DNA of 64,000 bases, taken from assembly GCF_003034915.1 (NCBI RefSeq), contig NZ_PZJX01000053.1, positions 62,001-126,000 of the forward strand, in the 5' to 3' direction. Position numbers and translations under genes: made by a program. Positions 34,147 to 42,098 of the stretch are shown in pieces (positions within the stretch are counted from its first letter, which is position 1; each line of letters opens with the position of its first letter). A model generated the notes under the pieces. It did not search any database and was not told the origin of the DNA. It saw only the letters and a list, made by a program, of their open reading frames with translations. This DNA is from Mesorhizobium helmanticense. Its GTDB lineage: Bacteria > Pseudomonadota > Alphaproteobacteria > Rhizobiales > Rhizobiaceae.

Positions 34147-35481
34147 ATGTTCGAAACGCTGATCCGGGGAGCCACCATCGTCAACGCCGAAGGGTTCGAG
34201 CGGCGCGATATAGGCATCATCGGCGGCCGTATCGCAGCGCTTGTCGCGCCTGGCGAGACAGCTTCGGCCAGGACCGTTGTCGATGCGGCCGGTGCCTATC
34301 TGCTGCCCGGCCTGGTCGACGCGCACGCGCATCTGCGCGAACCCGGACTGACGCACAAGGAGGACTTTTCTTCCGGCACGCATGCCGCGGCCCTTGGTGG
34401 CGTGACGACGGTGCTCGACATGCCGACCGACGAGCCTTGGACGGCCACGGCTGAACAGCTTGCCGACAAGATGGCTATGGCCGAAGGCCGCATCCATGTC
34501 GATGTCGGCCTGCAGACCGTCGTCAGCCGCGACCTGTTGCTCATCCCTCGCCTGCTGGACTTGGCGCCTGTCTCGTTCGAGCTTTTCACCGCCGATGTGC
34601 CCGATGACTTCCTCTTCGCGACGCTCGACGCCGTGGCCGAGGCGTTGAGGGCTTTCGCCGGCACCGACACTTTGATCGGTATCTCGCCCGGCGATCAATC
34701 GATCCTGACCGGCAGCACAATGCGCGACCACTCCGGCACCATAGCCGCCTTTCAGGCCAGCCGGACGCCGCTGGCCGAAGCTAACGGCATCGCCCGGGCG
34801 CTAACTGCCGCCGCCTCGGCCGAGACCAGAATTCATGTACGCCAGATCAATTCCGAACTCGGCATCGAGACGTGGAGCCGGCTGTGCGGCATGGCCGACG
34901 CCAGCGTCGAAACCACCCCGCAGAACCTCTTCTTCAGCGCCAGCGATTATGAGATGCAAGGCGCCAATCTCAAGGCCTCGCCACCGCTGCGCTCGCCGCA
35001 TGATGTGGATGCGCTGCGCGCCGCACTGCGCGCAGGACTGATCGACATCGTCGCCACCGACCACGCGCCGCACGCGCCAACCGAGAAGGCAGCACCCTAC
35101 GCGGCTTTCGCCGACATTCCAGGCGGCATGCCAGGGCTGCAGACGCTGCTGCAGGCGATGCTGAAACTGGTCGACGATGGGCTTATCGACCTGTCCGACC
35201 TGGTGCGCCTGTGCGCCGGCAATCCGGCCGAGCGCTTCGGCCTCGGCCGGCGCAAGGGCCGGATCGCCGCCGGCTACGATGCCGATATCCTCATCCTCGA
35301 TCCGCGCCAGTCCAGCACCATCGCCAATGCCGATCAAGTGTCGCGAGCGGGCTATACGCCATTCGATGGCTGGACCGTCCAGGCGCGGCTGACAAGCGTC
35401 TTCCTGCGCGGTCGCGAAATCGCGCGCGAGGGAAAACTAATCGGCCCGAAAATTGGAACCATCGTCACCCGGGAAAGCTGA
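34147..35481 (+). CDS. Dihydroorotase/allantoinase-like amidohydrolase with altered metal site
   Basis: A 444-residue amidohydrolase of the dihydroorotase/AllB branch: LLPGLVDAHAHLREPGLTHKEDF gives His60 and His62 in split form, and IVATDHAPHAPTEK gives the catalytic aspartate. The position where AllB and hydantoinases have the carboxylated bridging lysine reads PVSFELFTAD, so Glu145 replaces it. The usual HAE histidine motif is also absent; the equivalent stretch reads LIGISPGDQSI. The protein is therefore either a mononuclear enzyme, one bridged by glutamate, or a non-catalytic relative. It sits between PuuE copy 2 and a terminal SDR, five bases before the latter. Confidence 0.84.
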   Translation: MFETLIRGATIVNAEGFERRDIGIIGGRIAALVAPGETASARTVVDAAGAYLLPGLVDAHAHLREPGLTHKEDFSSGTHAAALGGVTTVLDMPTDEPWTATAEQLADKMAMAEGRIHVDVGLQTVVSRDLLLIPRLLDLAPVSFELFTADVPDDFLFATLDAVAEALRAFAGTDTLIGISPGDQSILTGSTMRDHSGTIAAFQASRTPLAEANGIARALTAAASAETRIHVRQINSELGIETWSRLCGMADASVETTPQNLFFSASDYEMQGANLKASPPLRSPHDVDALRAALRAGLIDIVATDHAPHAPTEKAAPYAAFADIPGGMPGLQTLLQAMLKLVDDGLIDLSDLVRLCAGNPAERFGLGRRKGRIAAGYDADILILDPRQSSTIANADQVSRAGYTPFDGWTVQARLTSVFLRGREIAREGKLIGPKIGTIVTRES

Positions 35482-35486
35482 GGACC

Positions 35487-36260
35487 ATGCCCCTGCTCGC
35501 CAACAAGACCGCCATCGTCACCGGAGGCAGTTCCGGCATCGGCCGTGCGATCGCGCTGAAATTCGCGGCCGAGGGTGCGAGCGTCGTCATCGCCGACACG
35601 GTCGAGCAGCCGATCGAGGGAGGTGAGAGCACCGTGCAGTTGATCCGTTCGGCCGGCAAAGCTGCCGTCTACATCCGGACCGACATATCTGACTGGAGCA
35701 CCGTCGATGCGCTGGTCGGTGCGACCGTCACGCAGTTTGGACGGCTCGACGTGATAGTCAATAACGCCGCGATCTACACCAGCACCAATCTGATCGACAC
35801 CACGCCGGAACAATGGCAGCGCGTCATCAGCGTCAACCTAACCGGCTTCTTCTACTGCTCGAGACGGGCTGTGATGCAGATGCTTGCCCAAGCACCCGTC
35901 AACGATGTGCGCGGCCGCATCATCAACATCTCCTCGCAGCATGGCATGGTCGCCTGCCCTGGCGACCTTCCCTACTCAGTGAGCAAGGGCGGTGTCGTGC
36001 AGATGACACGGCAAATCGCGGTCGACCACGCCGACGATTTGATCGTCTGCAATGCGATTGCGCCAGGCAAGATTGTCACCGGCAAGCCGGGTATCGCCAA
36101 CGATCCCGACGCGCTCGACTACTCGCGAAGGCGCACGCCATGGCCGCGACTTGGACATCCGAACGATGTGGCCGGAGCCGCCTTGTTTCTCGCCAGCGAC
36201 ATGGCAAGCTACGTTACAGGTATTAACCTGATGGTGGACGGCGGCTGGATGGCGGGCTGA
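35487..36260 (+). CDS. Short-chain dehydrogenase/reductase (classical SDR), operon end
   Basis: A 257-residue classical SDR. VTGGSSGIGRAIALKFA gives the cofactor loop (Gly13-Gly19), NNAA the structural Asn region (92-95), INISSQHG the catalytic Ser, and Tyr163/Lys167 lie in PYSVSKGGV. AGGA precedes the ATG five bases after the amidohydrolase stop. It is last of the rightward operon starting at the MFS gene. The C-terminal MASYVTGINLMVDGGWMAG is standard. The substrate is unknown; it and the SDR at 31378 are different enough not to be a recent duplication. Confidence 0.88.
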   Translation: MPLLANKTAIVTGGSSGIGRAIALKFAAEGASVVIADTVEQPIEGGESTVQLIRSAGKAAVYIRTDISDWSTVDALVGATVTQFGRLDVIVNNAAIYTSTNLIDTTPEQWQRVISVNLTGFFYCSRRAVMQMLAQAPVNDVRGRIINISSQHGMVACPGDLPYSVSKGGVVQMTRQIAVDHADDLIVCNAIAPGKIVTGKPGIANDPDALDYSRRRTPWPRLGHPNDVAGAALFLASDMASYVTGINLMVDGGWMAG

Positions 36261-36324
36261 CGAAGGAAGACTTAAGCCCGACTGCGCCGGAGAACGCTTT
36301 CGATAAATGGATCGGCCCAGCCGG

Positions 36325-36506
36325 TCGGTCACCTCGATGTTGGCCCACCCGCTGCCAGTCGAGGCGAATGACGCGGTTCGTCTTGGCGAAGCGAGCATCT
36401 TGAACATGCGGCGATCCTGGCACCAGCCGGACAGAAGCAGTGGCGCCGGGCCCTCGCCGGTATCGTCGTAAGAAGGGGTGTTGGCGCCGATCTCGACGGA
36501 CTTCAC
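36325..36506 (-). pseudogene. Alpha/beta hydrolase remnant (Hod-like)
   Basis: From ATG 36506 leftward the frame reads a good alpha/beta-hydrolase N terminus (MKSVEIGANTPSYDDTGEGP, then LLLSGWCQDRRMFKML), but it becomes nonsense after about 40 residues. The continuation appears in another frame as RFAKTNRVIRLDWQRVGQHRGD (near 36328-36392). The text resembles the oxyanion and Asp-strand part of cofactor-free quinoline dioxygenase-type hydrolases. The catalytic Ser/His parts are missing, so this is a frameshifted, truncated relic between the SDR and the anti-sigma gene. It fills most of the 272-bp gap there. Confidence 0.7.
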
Positions 36507-36532
36507 GTGCGGACGGTTCAGGGCGTTGACGG

Positions 36533-37309
36533 TTAGGCCTCGCCCTGTACCTGCCTGCGAATATCGTCAGCGAGTGGGTGCAGCGCTTCAGAGGGCAATG
36601 AGCCTACGAGACTATAGCCCATGCCGTTCGACGCCCAAGCCCAGCCGTCAACCTTGCCTTGGGAATGGGGCGTCATCGTCCGCGTCTGGTCCACGGCCAT
36701 TGGTCTTGTCAACATGACAAGGCGCGTGCCGTGATCATTGTCATACATCAGCATCAGGCCGGCGCCGTGAGGTGTGGAAACGACACGACCGCCCATCAGC
36801 CGGTAGCCGGACTTCGAAAGGTCTGGCAGGACAGGCTTGCGCCCGATCCGTTCAGTCGCCCAGCCAACCAGTTCGACCATATTGTCGGCCCGGAGTTCCA
36901 CCGGCCTGGTCCTGTCTCCCGCATAGGTGGCGAAACTGTCAGAGGCTTCCCGGGCGAGGGCGGCCACACCTTCGGTTGGAGGGACCATCATATCGTGCAT
37001 GTACCAGCCGCCGGATCCGCCGGCGAACAGAAGCACGACCGCAGCTGCTAAAAATCGCCAGCTGGAGACCCTGTTTTGCCGTCTGGTGGCAATCATGTGA
37101 TTGAGATTGAGCCTTGATGGGACTGGCTCGCCAGCGACGGGATCAAAGGCGCCCTGCAAAAGAGTGCGCTGGACGGAATAGGAACCAAAACGATTGGCGA
37201 CATCCGGGTGCTTGTCGAGATAGGCAGAGACCTCCTCGCTTCGGGCAGCGTCAAGCCGGCCGTCGACATAGGCGTGGAGATCGTCCTCGGTGATTGGCCT
37301 ATCCGTCAT
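36533..37309 (-). CDS. Membrane anti-sigma factor (FecR/RskA-like, no zinc motif)
   Basis: A 258-residue inner-membrane protein. The cytoplasmic N terminus (ITEDDLHAYVDGRLDAARSE) has the anti-sigma domain pattern, a single hydrophobic helix spans about 84-104 (RFLAAAVVLLFAGGSGGWYM), and the C-terminal ~150 residues are periplasmic. The HxxxCxxC zinc anti-sigma motif is absent. The gene overlaps the ECF sigma gene by four bases, the usual arrangement for a co-regulated pair. It would hold the sigma factor at the membrane until a periplasmic signal releases it. The signal is unknown. Confidence 0.87.
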   Translation of the reverse strand: MTDRPITEDDLHAYVDGRLDAARSEEVSAYLDKHPDVANRFGSYSVQRTLLQGAFDPVAGEPVPSRLNLNHMIATRRQNRVSSWRFLAAAVVLLFAGGSGGWYMHDMMVPPTEGVAALAREASDSFATYAGDRTRPVELRADNMVELVGWATERIGRKPVLPDLSKSGYRLMGGRVVSTPHGAGLMLMYDNDHGTRLVMLTRPMAVDQTRTMTPHSQGKVDGWAWASNGMGYSLVGSLPSEALHPLADDIRRQVQGEA

Positions 37310-37848
37310 TTCACCCTCCGCAGATGCGAGCCCGGTCTAGCGTCCCTGGCGGGACTTTCCAAGATCTGCCGCAGACGCTCGCGGGCGCGCGATAGTCGCG
37401 ACATCACGGTTCCGACAGGGATCGCCAGCACTTCGGCAACCTGGGCATAGCTAAGGTCTTCGACAGCTACCAGCAGCAGCACGCTATGCTGTTCCTCCGA
37501 CAGTTGTTGGATCGCCGAGACGACGTCCGCTCTTGCAAGGTCGTCCTCCTGTGTCGGCGGATGCGCCATGAGATCGTCAGCGATCTCTTCTATCGCAACA
37601 TGCTGACCGCGCCGGGCGGCCTGCCGCAGCCGGTTGACTGCAAGATTATGCAGGATAGCGAACACCCAGGTGCGGGCATCATCATTTCGGCGCCGGTGCC
37701 AATGAGAGATCACGCGTTCAAGGCAGTCCTGCACGAGATCGTCGGCAGCGACCGCATCGTGAACGAGACCACGGGCATAGCGTCGTAACGCCGGGATCAT
37801 CGGTTCGACCTGGACAAGAAGATCATCCATCACACATCTGCTACCCAT
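37306..37848 (-). CDS. ECF RNA polymerase sigma factor
   Basis: A 180-residue extracytoplasmic-function sigma factor. Region 2 is visible as VAADDLVQDCLERVISHWHRR with ARTWVFAILHNLAVNRLRQ, and region 4 as LSEEQHSVLLLVAVEDLSYA followed by the helix-turn-helix VAEVLAIPVGTVMSRLSRARERLRQ. The start at 37848 has GAGGCGGG upstream; an ATG six codons in (37830) is the alternative. It lies 37 bp after the beta-propeller gene and overlaps its anti-sigma gene. A GGAATA-N16-GTCTAC sequence upstream of the DUF305 gene is a possible autoregulated promoter for the four-gene unit. Confidence 0.9.
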   Translation of the reverse strand: MGSRCVMDDLLVQVEPMIPALRRYARGLVHDAVAADDLVQDCLERVISHWHRRRNDDARTWVFAILHNLAVNRLRQAARRGQHVAIEEIADDLMAHPPTQEDDLARADVVSAIQQLSEEQHSVLLLVAVEDLSYAQVAEVLAIPVGTVMSRLSRARERLRQILESPARDARPGSHLRRVK

Positions 37849-37885
37849 GGGTTGGCCCGCCCCGACCGAGGCGGGCCAGTTTCAC

Positions 37886-39340
37886 TTACTCTGCCTGAAC
37901 CTGAACAATCTCGCCGGGCTTGCCATCGGCAGAGGTGGCAACAACGAGATAGCGCTTCTCGTCCTTGTGCTTGGCTTCGACGATCTGTCGGATCGGACCG
38001 ACCGCGTTAACAATAGCCGAACCGGCAGGATTGGTCATGAATGCTGCAAGGCCCTGGAGCTGACCGCTGCCATCGCGCTTTTCGGAAAGCGCAAGCACGT
38101 AAGGCTTCTTCGGATCGAGGCCAGCGACAGCAGCTTGCAGAACCTGCGTCAGCCCCTGATTGAAGAGCGTGACGCTCGTCGACGGCTTCTCGTCCTTGTC
38201 ACCCTTGGCCGCAAGCTTCAGGTGAGCGGCGTCTCCCGCCCCACCGAGCGGCACGAGGTTTTGCATCCCATCGCCTTCGGGCACCGCGTTCGGGACGTAG
38301 GCGACCGCCTGCGGCGCCTGGCCGATCGGGATGTTGGCGATAACCTTGTTGGTCAGCGTGTCGATGGCGGCGAACTGGTCGGCATTCTCGAGGCCAACAT
38401 ACACTCGCGTGCCATCGCCCGAAGGCCAGATACCGTGCGGCAGGTTGCCGACCGGGATGGTCGCGACCTGCTCGAAATTATCCGTGCGATACACCTTCAC
38501 TTCGTTCAGGCCACCCACGGTCACGTAAGCAAAACTGCCGTTCTTGTTGACGACGAGATTGACGTGGTTGGTGATCGGTCCGGTATCGATCGTCTTGATA
38601 AGGTCAAAGGGGGCCTCGGCATTGAAGACCTGCGTCTTGCCGACGTCCTTCAGCGTGAACCAAACCTGCTTGCCGTCGGCGGAGGCGGCAATGTTCGGGC
38701 AGAATGGGCTTGCCTGCTTTACATGGCCGACGATCTGATGGTCTGCGACGGTGACGACGGCGACATCCGGATTGAAGGAAGAGCAGATATAGCCGTATTT
38801 ACCGTCCGGCGAGAAGATCTGCATGCCGGGGCCAGGAGCGACCTTGATCCGGGTCTTTTCTTCGAAAGTGGCCGCGTCGATCACGGAGATATAGTCTTCG
38901 CCGCGTACCGTCACCCAGACTTCCTTGCCGTCAGGCGTAAAGAAGGCCTCATGCGGGGACCGGCCGACATAGGTCGTGTGCTTCACGGCATTGGTTGCCG
39001 TATCTATGAAAGTCACCGAATTGGAGCCGATCGACACGATCGCGAGCGTCTTGTGATCGGGAGAGAAACCCATGCCGTGGACGAGGACCTGGCCCTTGTA
39101 GAGGGGGCTCAGGTTGCCGGGCTGTGGATCGCCAAGCTTGATGACGCCGAGGAGTTTGTTGTCGACGGGGTCGGAGACAGAAACCGTGTTGGAGAACTGC
39201 TCGGCCGCATAGACGCGGTCCTTGTGGCTGATCGGAATGTCCGGGTCGGAGGCGAGGCCGGGCGCCTGGCCGGCAAAAGCTGCCACGGGGGCAATCATGG
39301 TGCTTGCTAGAAGAGCAAGGATCTTCAGGTTGGTTCTCAT
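37886..39340 (-). CDS. Exported YncE-like beta-propeller protein (YVTN repeats)
   Basis: A 484-residue secreted propeller protein. The N terminus MRTNLKILALLASTMIAPVA with AAFA|GQ is a signal peptide. Repeats of the YVTN type recur (HGMGFSPDHKTLAIVSIGSN, HEAFFTPDGKEVWVTVRGED, HVNLVVNKNGSFAYVTVGG, HGIWPSGDGTRVYVGLEN), with about 45-residue spacing. A C-terminal extension of ~100 residues follows the propeller. It is 13 bp after a DUF305 gene and precedes the ECF sigma pair, so it may help to sense or respond to periplasmic metal or oxidative stress. Its ligand is unknown. Confidence 0.85.
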   Translation of the reverse strand: MRTNLKILALLASTMIAPVAAFAGQAPGLASDPDIPISHKDRVYAAEQFSNTVSVSDPVDNKLLGVIKLGDPQPGNLSPLYKGQVLVHGMGFSPDHKTLAIVSIGSNSVTFIDTATNAVKHTTYVGRSPHEAFFTPDGKEVWVTVRGEDYISVIDAATFEEKTRIKVAPGPGMQIFSPDGKYGYICSSFNPDVAVVTVADHQIVGHVKQASPFCPNIAASADGKQVWFTLKDVGKTQVFNAEAPFDLIKTIDTGPITNHVNLVVNKNGSFAYVTVGGLNEVKVYRTDNFEQVATIPVGNLPHGIWPSGDGTRVYVGLENADQFAAIDTLTNKVIANIPIGQAPQAVAYVPNAVPEGDGMQNLVPLGGAGDAAHLKLAAKGDKDEKPSTSVTLFNQGLTQVLQAAVAGLDPKKPYVLALSEKRDGSGQLQGLAAFMTNPAGSAIVNAVGPIRQIVEAKHKDEKRYLVVATSADGKPGEIVQVQAE

Positions 39341-39353
39341 GTCTCGGTCCTTT

Positions 39354-39860
39354 TCAGTTGGCGGGCTTCATCATCATCATCATCTGCATGGCCGGGGCCT
39401 TTGATGACGTCTCTTCGTGAGGGCTGTGTGTTGTCTTCGCATCGTTGGGGTCGACCTGCGTCGGCACCGCGTCGGAGGCGGGAAGCGGATCGCCAAGCGC
39501 CATGCGCATGGCCGCGATTTCCTGTTGCTGATCGACAATGATTTCTTGCGCGATCCGCTTGAGCTGCTCGTTACTGCCGTAGCGCAGATAGGCGACGGCC
39601 ATGTCGATCGCTCCCTGGTGATGCGGGAGCATCATCTCGACGAAATCGCGATTGACATCGCCTGTCGGCTTGACGGCCATGTCGTTCATCATTTTCACCA
39701 TGGCTGCGTCGTTTTCCTGCAGAAACGGTGCTTCGTCCGTCATGCCGGACACGGTCTCATGATGGTGGGCTGGCACATCCTGGGCAAAGGCCGACACCGA
39801 GACGACGGTGAGCAGCGATGTGGTTGCCAGAATACAGGTACTGCGAAATAAGGCGGTCAT
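39354..39860 (-). CDS. DUF305 protein, exported, His/Met-rich
   Basis: A 168-residue periplasmic protein with a signal peptide (to about SAFA|QD, residue 26) and a DUF305 core. The hallmark MMLPHHQGAIDMAVAYL (76-92) holds His80 and His81. The first part is His-rich (PAHHHET) and the C terminus is Met-rich (AMQMMMMMKPAN), which suits copper or silver binding, as known for some DUF305 proteins. AGGAG precedes the ATG. It is first gene of the leftward four-gene unit with the propeller and the ECF sigma/anti-sigma pair. Confidence 0.87.
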   Translation of the reverse strand: MTALFRSTCILATTSLLTVVSVSAFAQDVPAHHHETVSGMTDEAPFLQENDAAMVKMMNDMAVKPTGDVNRDFVEMMLPHHQGAIDMAVAYLRYGSNEQLKRIAQEIIVDQQQEIAAMRMALGDPLPASDAVPTQVDPNDAKTTHSPHEETSSKAPAMQMMMMMKPAN

Positions 39861-39896
39861 CGTTATCTCCTGATCTCTCTCGAAGAGTTCAGAAGG

Positions 39897-39924
39897 GTAG
39901 ACACCGCAGACAGCGGACTATTCC
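39897..39924 (-). promoter_or_regulatory. Candidate ECF-type promoter of the DUF305-propeller-sigma operon
   Basis: On the minus strand GGAATA (39919-39924) and GTCTAC (39897-39902) are separated by exactly 16 bp, 37 bp upstream of the DUF305 start. Both boxes look like ECF -35/-10 elements. It may be the autoregulated promoter of the encoded sigma factor. Confidence 0.45.
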
Positions 39925-40061
39925 GGGCGAACTAAAAATTTTTCTTGGCGATGCCGAACCGGGTCGAGTCGCCTGCAGCATTAAGATGAAGATGCAACAT
40001 CGGCGGCCTTGGATGCCGTCAACTAGAATCCATGCAGCCGTCGCGAAAGCTACGCCTCTTA

Positions 40062-40316
40062 GTCGGCGCTAACGCGCCTGTCGCGCGATCCGATAGGCTG
40101 TTGCGACGCACGCCCTGTGAAACGTCGAAGGCCAGTCACTGTTCCATTCCCGGTAATTGTCTCGACCGCTAATTTGGCTTCGTCCGTTCCGTCCAGTCGT
40201 CCGGCCCAAACTCCGGAGAATGCAGAATACTTGGCTGGAACAAACTTGTTGGGAGGAACGACTGCAGCCGAATGGTCTGCAGCAGTAGAGTCGTCAGGCA
40301 TCTGGGCCTGAGCCAA
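40062..40316 (-). pseudogene. Possible remnant of an exported protein gene
   Basis: In the 763-bp gap between the DUF305 and DUF4142 genes, one minus-strand frame reads 85 plausible residues: LAQAQMPDDSTAADHSAA, then PAKYSAFSGVWAGRLDG and LAVETITGNGTVTG. The SGVW-G-LDG text resembles a small beta-rich domain of secreted proteins. No start or signal peptide is in frame upstream and the tail looks random, so it is probably a decayed fragment. Nothing else is seen in this gap except the two promoters listed. Confidence 0.35.
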
Positions 40317-40559
40317 AGCTGGCGCGGAGTTACGGATGGCGATGACTTCGTAGGAGCCGATTGGCAAGCGGCGAGCGCCCCAAGCCAAGCAGTGCGCTGC
40401 GCAATGGGTATGCCATTTTCGAACTCTCCCGGAACCTGGCCCATTTGAAACATGGGCTCTTACCGCTGTCACCAGCCTCGCTCGAAAACCCAAATAATCC
40501 CTTGGGTAAGCCTCAACAGGGGAGGTCTCGCGTCCTGCCGAAAATAACAACTCTGCTCC

Positions 40560-40584
40560 GGAACAAAGCCTGCAGGTGCTTGTT
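40560..40584 (+). promoter_or_regulatory. EcfG-type general-stress promoter upstream of the DUF4142 gene
   Basis: GGAAC (40560-40564), a 16-bp spacer and TGTT (40581-40584) match the alphaproteobacterial EcfG consensus GGAAC-N16/17-CGTT with one difference. It ends 39 bp before the ATG. A 9-bp inverted repeat, cttgttagg (40579-40587) and cctaacaag (40605-40613), overlaps the -10 box and reaches the ribosome-binding site. Confidence 0.7.
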
Positions 40585-40623
40585 AGGGTCATAGCACATG
40601 TGTGCCTAACAAGGATCCAATCA

Positions 40624-41379
40624 ATGAAAACCCGATTGCTTCTGGCCGCGCTGGCCAGCGCTACCGCTTTGACCGTTTCGTTGCCTGCCTTCGCTGAGGA
40701 CAGTGCGCAAGACTTCGTCGACCAGGCCGCACAAGGCGGAATGTTTGAAGTGAACTCGAGCAAGGTCGCCGAAGGCAAAGCCCAGGATCCGACCGTCAAA
40801 GATTTCGCACAGAAGATGGTTGCCGATCATGGCACAGCCAATGCCAAGCTTGTGTCGATCGCCCATGAACAGAAGCTGACAGTGCCCACCGAACTCGATG
40901 CGAAGCACAAGCGCGACCTGGACTCTTTGCAAAACTCAAGTGATCCGGTCGATGGCCCATATGTGCAGATGCAGCGCGACGCACATTCTGATGCAGTCAA
41001 CCTGTTCGAAACCTACGCCAAGGACGGCGACAACGTGCAGCTGAAAGCATTTGCGCTGGAGACCGTCCCGACCCTGAAGATGCACCAGGAAATGATTGAA
41101 CAGATTGCCTCCACGATGGGTGACAAGTCAGCAAGTACAAAACCTGCAACCCCTGCAGTGGCCACTTCCGACACAGCGAATCCATCCGCGCCAGTGCCCG
41201 GAGCAAACAGTTTCACCGAGGCGCAGGCCAAAGGCCGCATCCAAGATGCAGGCTTCTCGGATGTGTCGACTCTGACAAAGGACGATCAGGGGATCTGGCG
41301 CGGACAAGCGAAGAAGGACGGCAAGGATACTGCTGTGGCGCTGGACTACCAAGGCAACGTCGTTGCCGGCACCAACTGA
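40624..41379 (+). CDS. DUF4142 protein with C-terminal PepSY-like domain, exported
   Basis: A 251-residue secreted protein. A signal peptide (MKTRLLLAALASATALTVSL, cleavage near PAFA|ED, 24) is followed by the DUF4142 helical bundle, ferritin-like in fold, with KVAEGKAQDPTVKDFAQKMV and DHGTANAKLVSIA. After a Pro/Thr/Ala-rich linker (160-190) a PepSY-like tail contains AKGRIQDAGFSDVSTLTKDD. ATG 40624 has AAGGA upstream; longer in-frame starts would destroy the signal peptide. Such proteins belong to general stress regulons in rhizobia, in line with the GGAAC promoter just upstream and the KatE gene downstream. Confidence 0.85.
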   Translation: MKTRLLLAALASATALTVSLPAFAEDSAQDFVDQAAQGGMFEVNSSKVAEGKAQDPTVKDFAQKMVADHGTANAKLVSIAHEQKLTVPTELDAKHKRDLDSLQNSSDPVDGPYVQMQRDAHSDAVNLFETYAKDGDNVQLKAFALETVPTLKMHQEMIEQIASTMGDKSASTKPATPAVATSDTANPSAPVPGANSFTEAQAKGRIQDAGFSDVSTLTKDDQGIWRGQAKKDGKDTAVALDYQGNVVAGTN

Positions 41380-41406
41380 CCAAATCCAGATCAAGGAACC
41401 TCAAAG

Positions 41407-42009
41407 ATGAAAACAGTAACTGGACTATACGACAACTACCAGGATGCCTCGGACGCGGTTGGCGAGTTGGAAGCGTCTGGGATCCCGCATTCTGATATCA
41501 GCATCGTAGCCAGTAACGCAGACAATCGGCATGACAATGACGACTCGAAGGCCGCAGAAGATGCTGCTGGCGGCGCCGGTGTGGGCGCGGTTATCGGCGG
41601 CGCCGGTGGTCTCCTAACTGGGCTTGGCCTCATGGCCATTCCGGGTGTCGGTCCGGTGGTGGCCGCTGGATGGTTGGCGGCGACTGCCGCCGGTGCCGTT
41701 GGGGGCGCAGTGGTTGGCGGCGCTGCAGGTGGCATCGTCGGGGCACTTACAGACTCCGGTGTGGCTGAAGACGATGCCCACGTCTATGCGGAGGGCGTTC
41801 GACGCGGCGGCACATTGGTGACGGCCAAGGTCGACGACGAGCTCGCTGGAGATGTCGAACGGATTCTCGGGCAAAGCAAGTCCGTCAACCTAGAAGAACG
41901 TCGCAGTGACTATGCCGCCGGTGGCTGGACTGGTTTTGACGCCGAGGCCGACGACTACACCCCAGACGAGATCGAGCGCGACAGAGCGCGCAACGCCAAC
42001 CGTCCCTGA
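41407..42009 (+). CDS. General stress protein 17M-like, glycine-zipper protein
   Basis: A 200-residue protein. The N-terminal ~50 residues (TVTGLYDNYQDASDAVGELE, then SDISIVAS) match the general stress protein 17M-like domain. The centre (about 57-120) is an Ala/Gly-rich zipper (GAVIGGAGGLLTGLGLMAIP and similar) that can form two membrane-inserting or packing helices. The C terminus is acidic (DAEADDYTPDEIERDRA). It is 27 bp after the DUF4142 gene and ahead of katE, so it fits a stress operon. The biochemical role is unknown. Confidence 0.82.
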   Translation: MKTVTGLYDNYQDASDAVGELEASGIPHSDISIVASNADNRHDNDDSKAAEDAAGGAGVGAVIGGAGGLLTGLGLMAIPGVGPVVAAGWLAATAAGAVGGAVVGGAAGGIVGALTDSGVAEDDAHVYAEGVRRGGTLVTAKVDDELAGDVERILGQSKSVNLEERRSDYAAGGWTGFDAEADDYTPDEIERDRARNANRP

Positions 42010-42015
42010 CTGCGA

Positions 42016-42041
42016 GGCCCGCCGTCGAAGGGCGGCGGGCC
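42016..42041 (+). terminator. GC-rich hairpin after the 17M-like gene
   Basis: ggcccgccg (42016-42024) pairs with cggcgggcc (42033-42041) around an 8-nt loop, just past the stop codon at 42009. There is no T-run after it, so termination may be partial or factor-dependent; it separates the two stress genes from katE. Confidence 0.45.
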
Positions 42042-42098
42042 ATCGGGCCTTAGTCCGATGTCACTGCAAGTTACTCTACCCGTCTAAAGGAACCGATC

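Noticed and set aside
37847..39310. A 487-codon plus-strand frame opposite the beta-propeller gene
   Set aside because: Shadow created by repeated propeller codons on the minus strand, which has a signal peptide and YVTN repeats.
40059..40799. A 246-codon minus-strand frame as an intact gene
   Set aside because: Its first part is antisense to the DUF4142 gene and has no signal peptide; only 40062-40316 looks like a relic.
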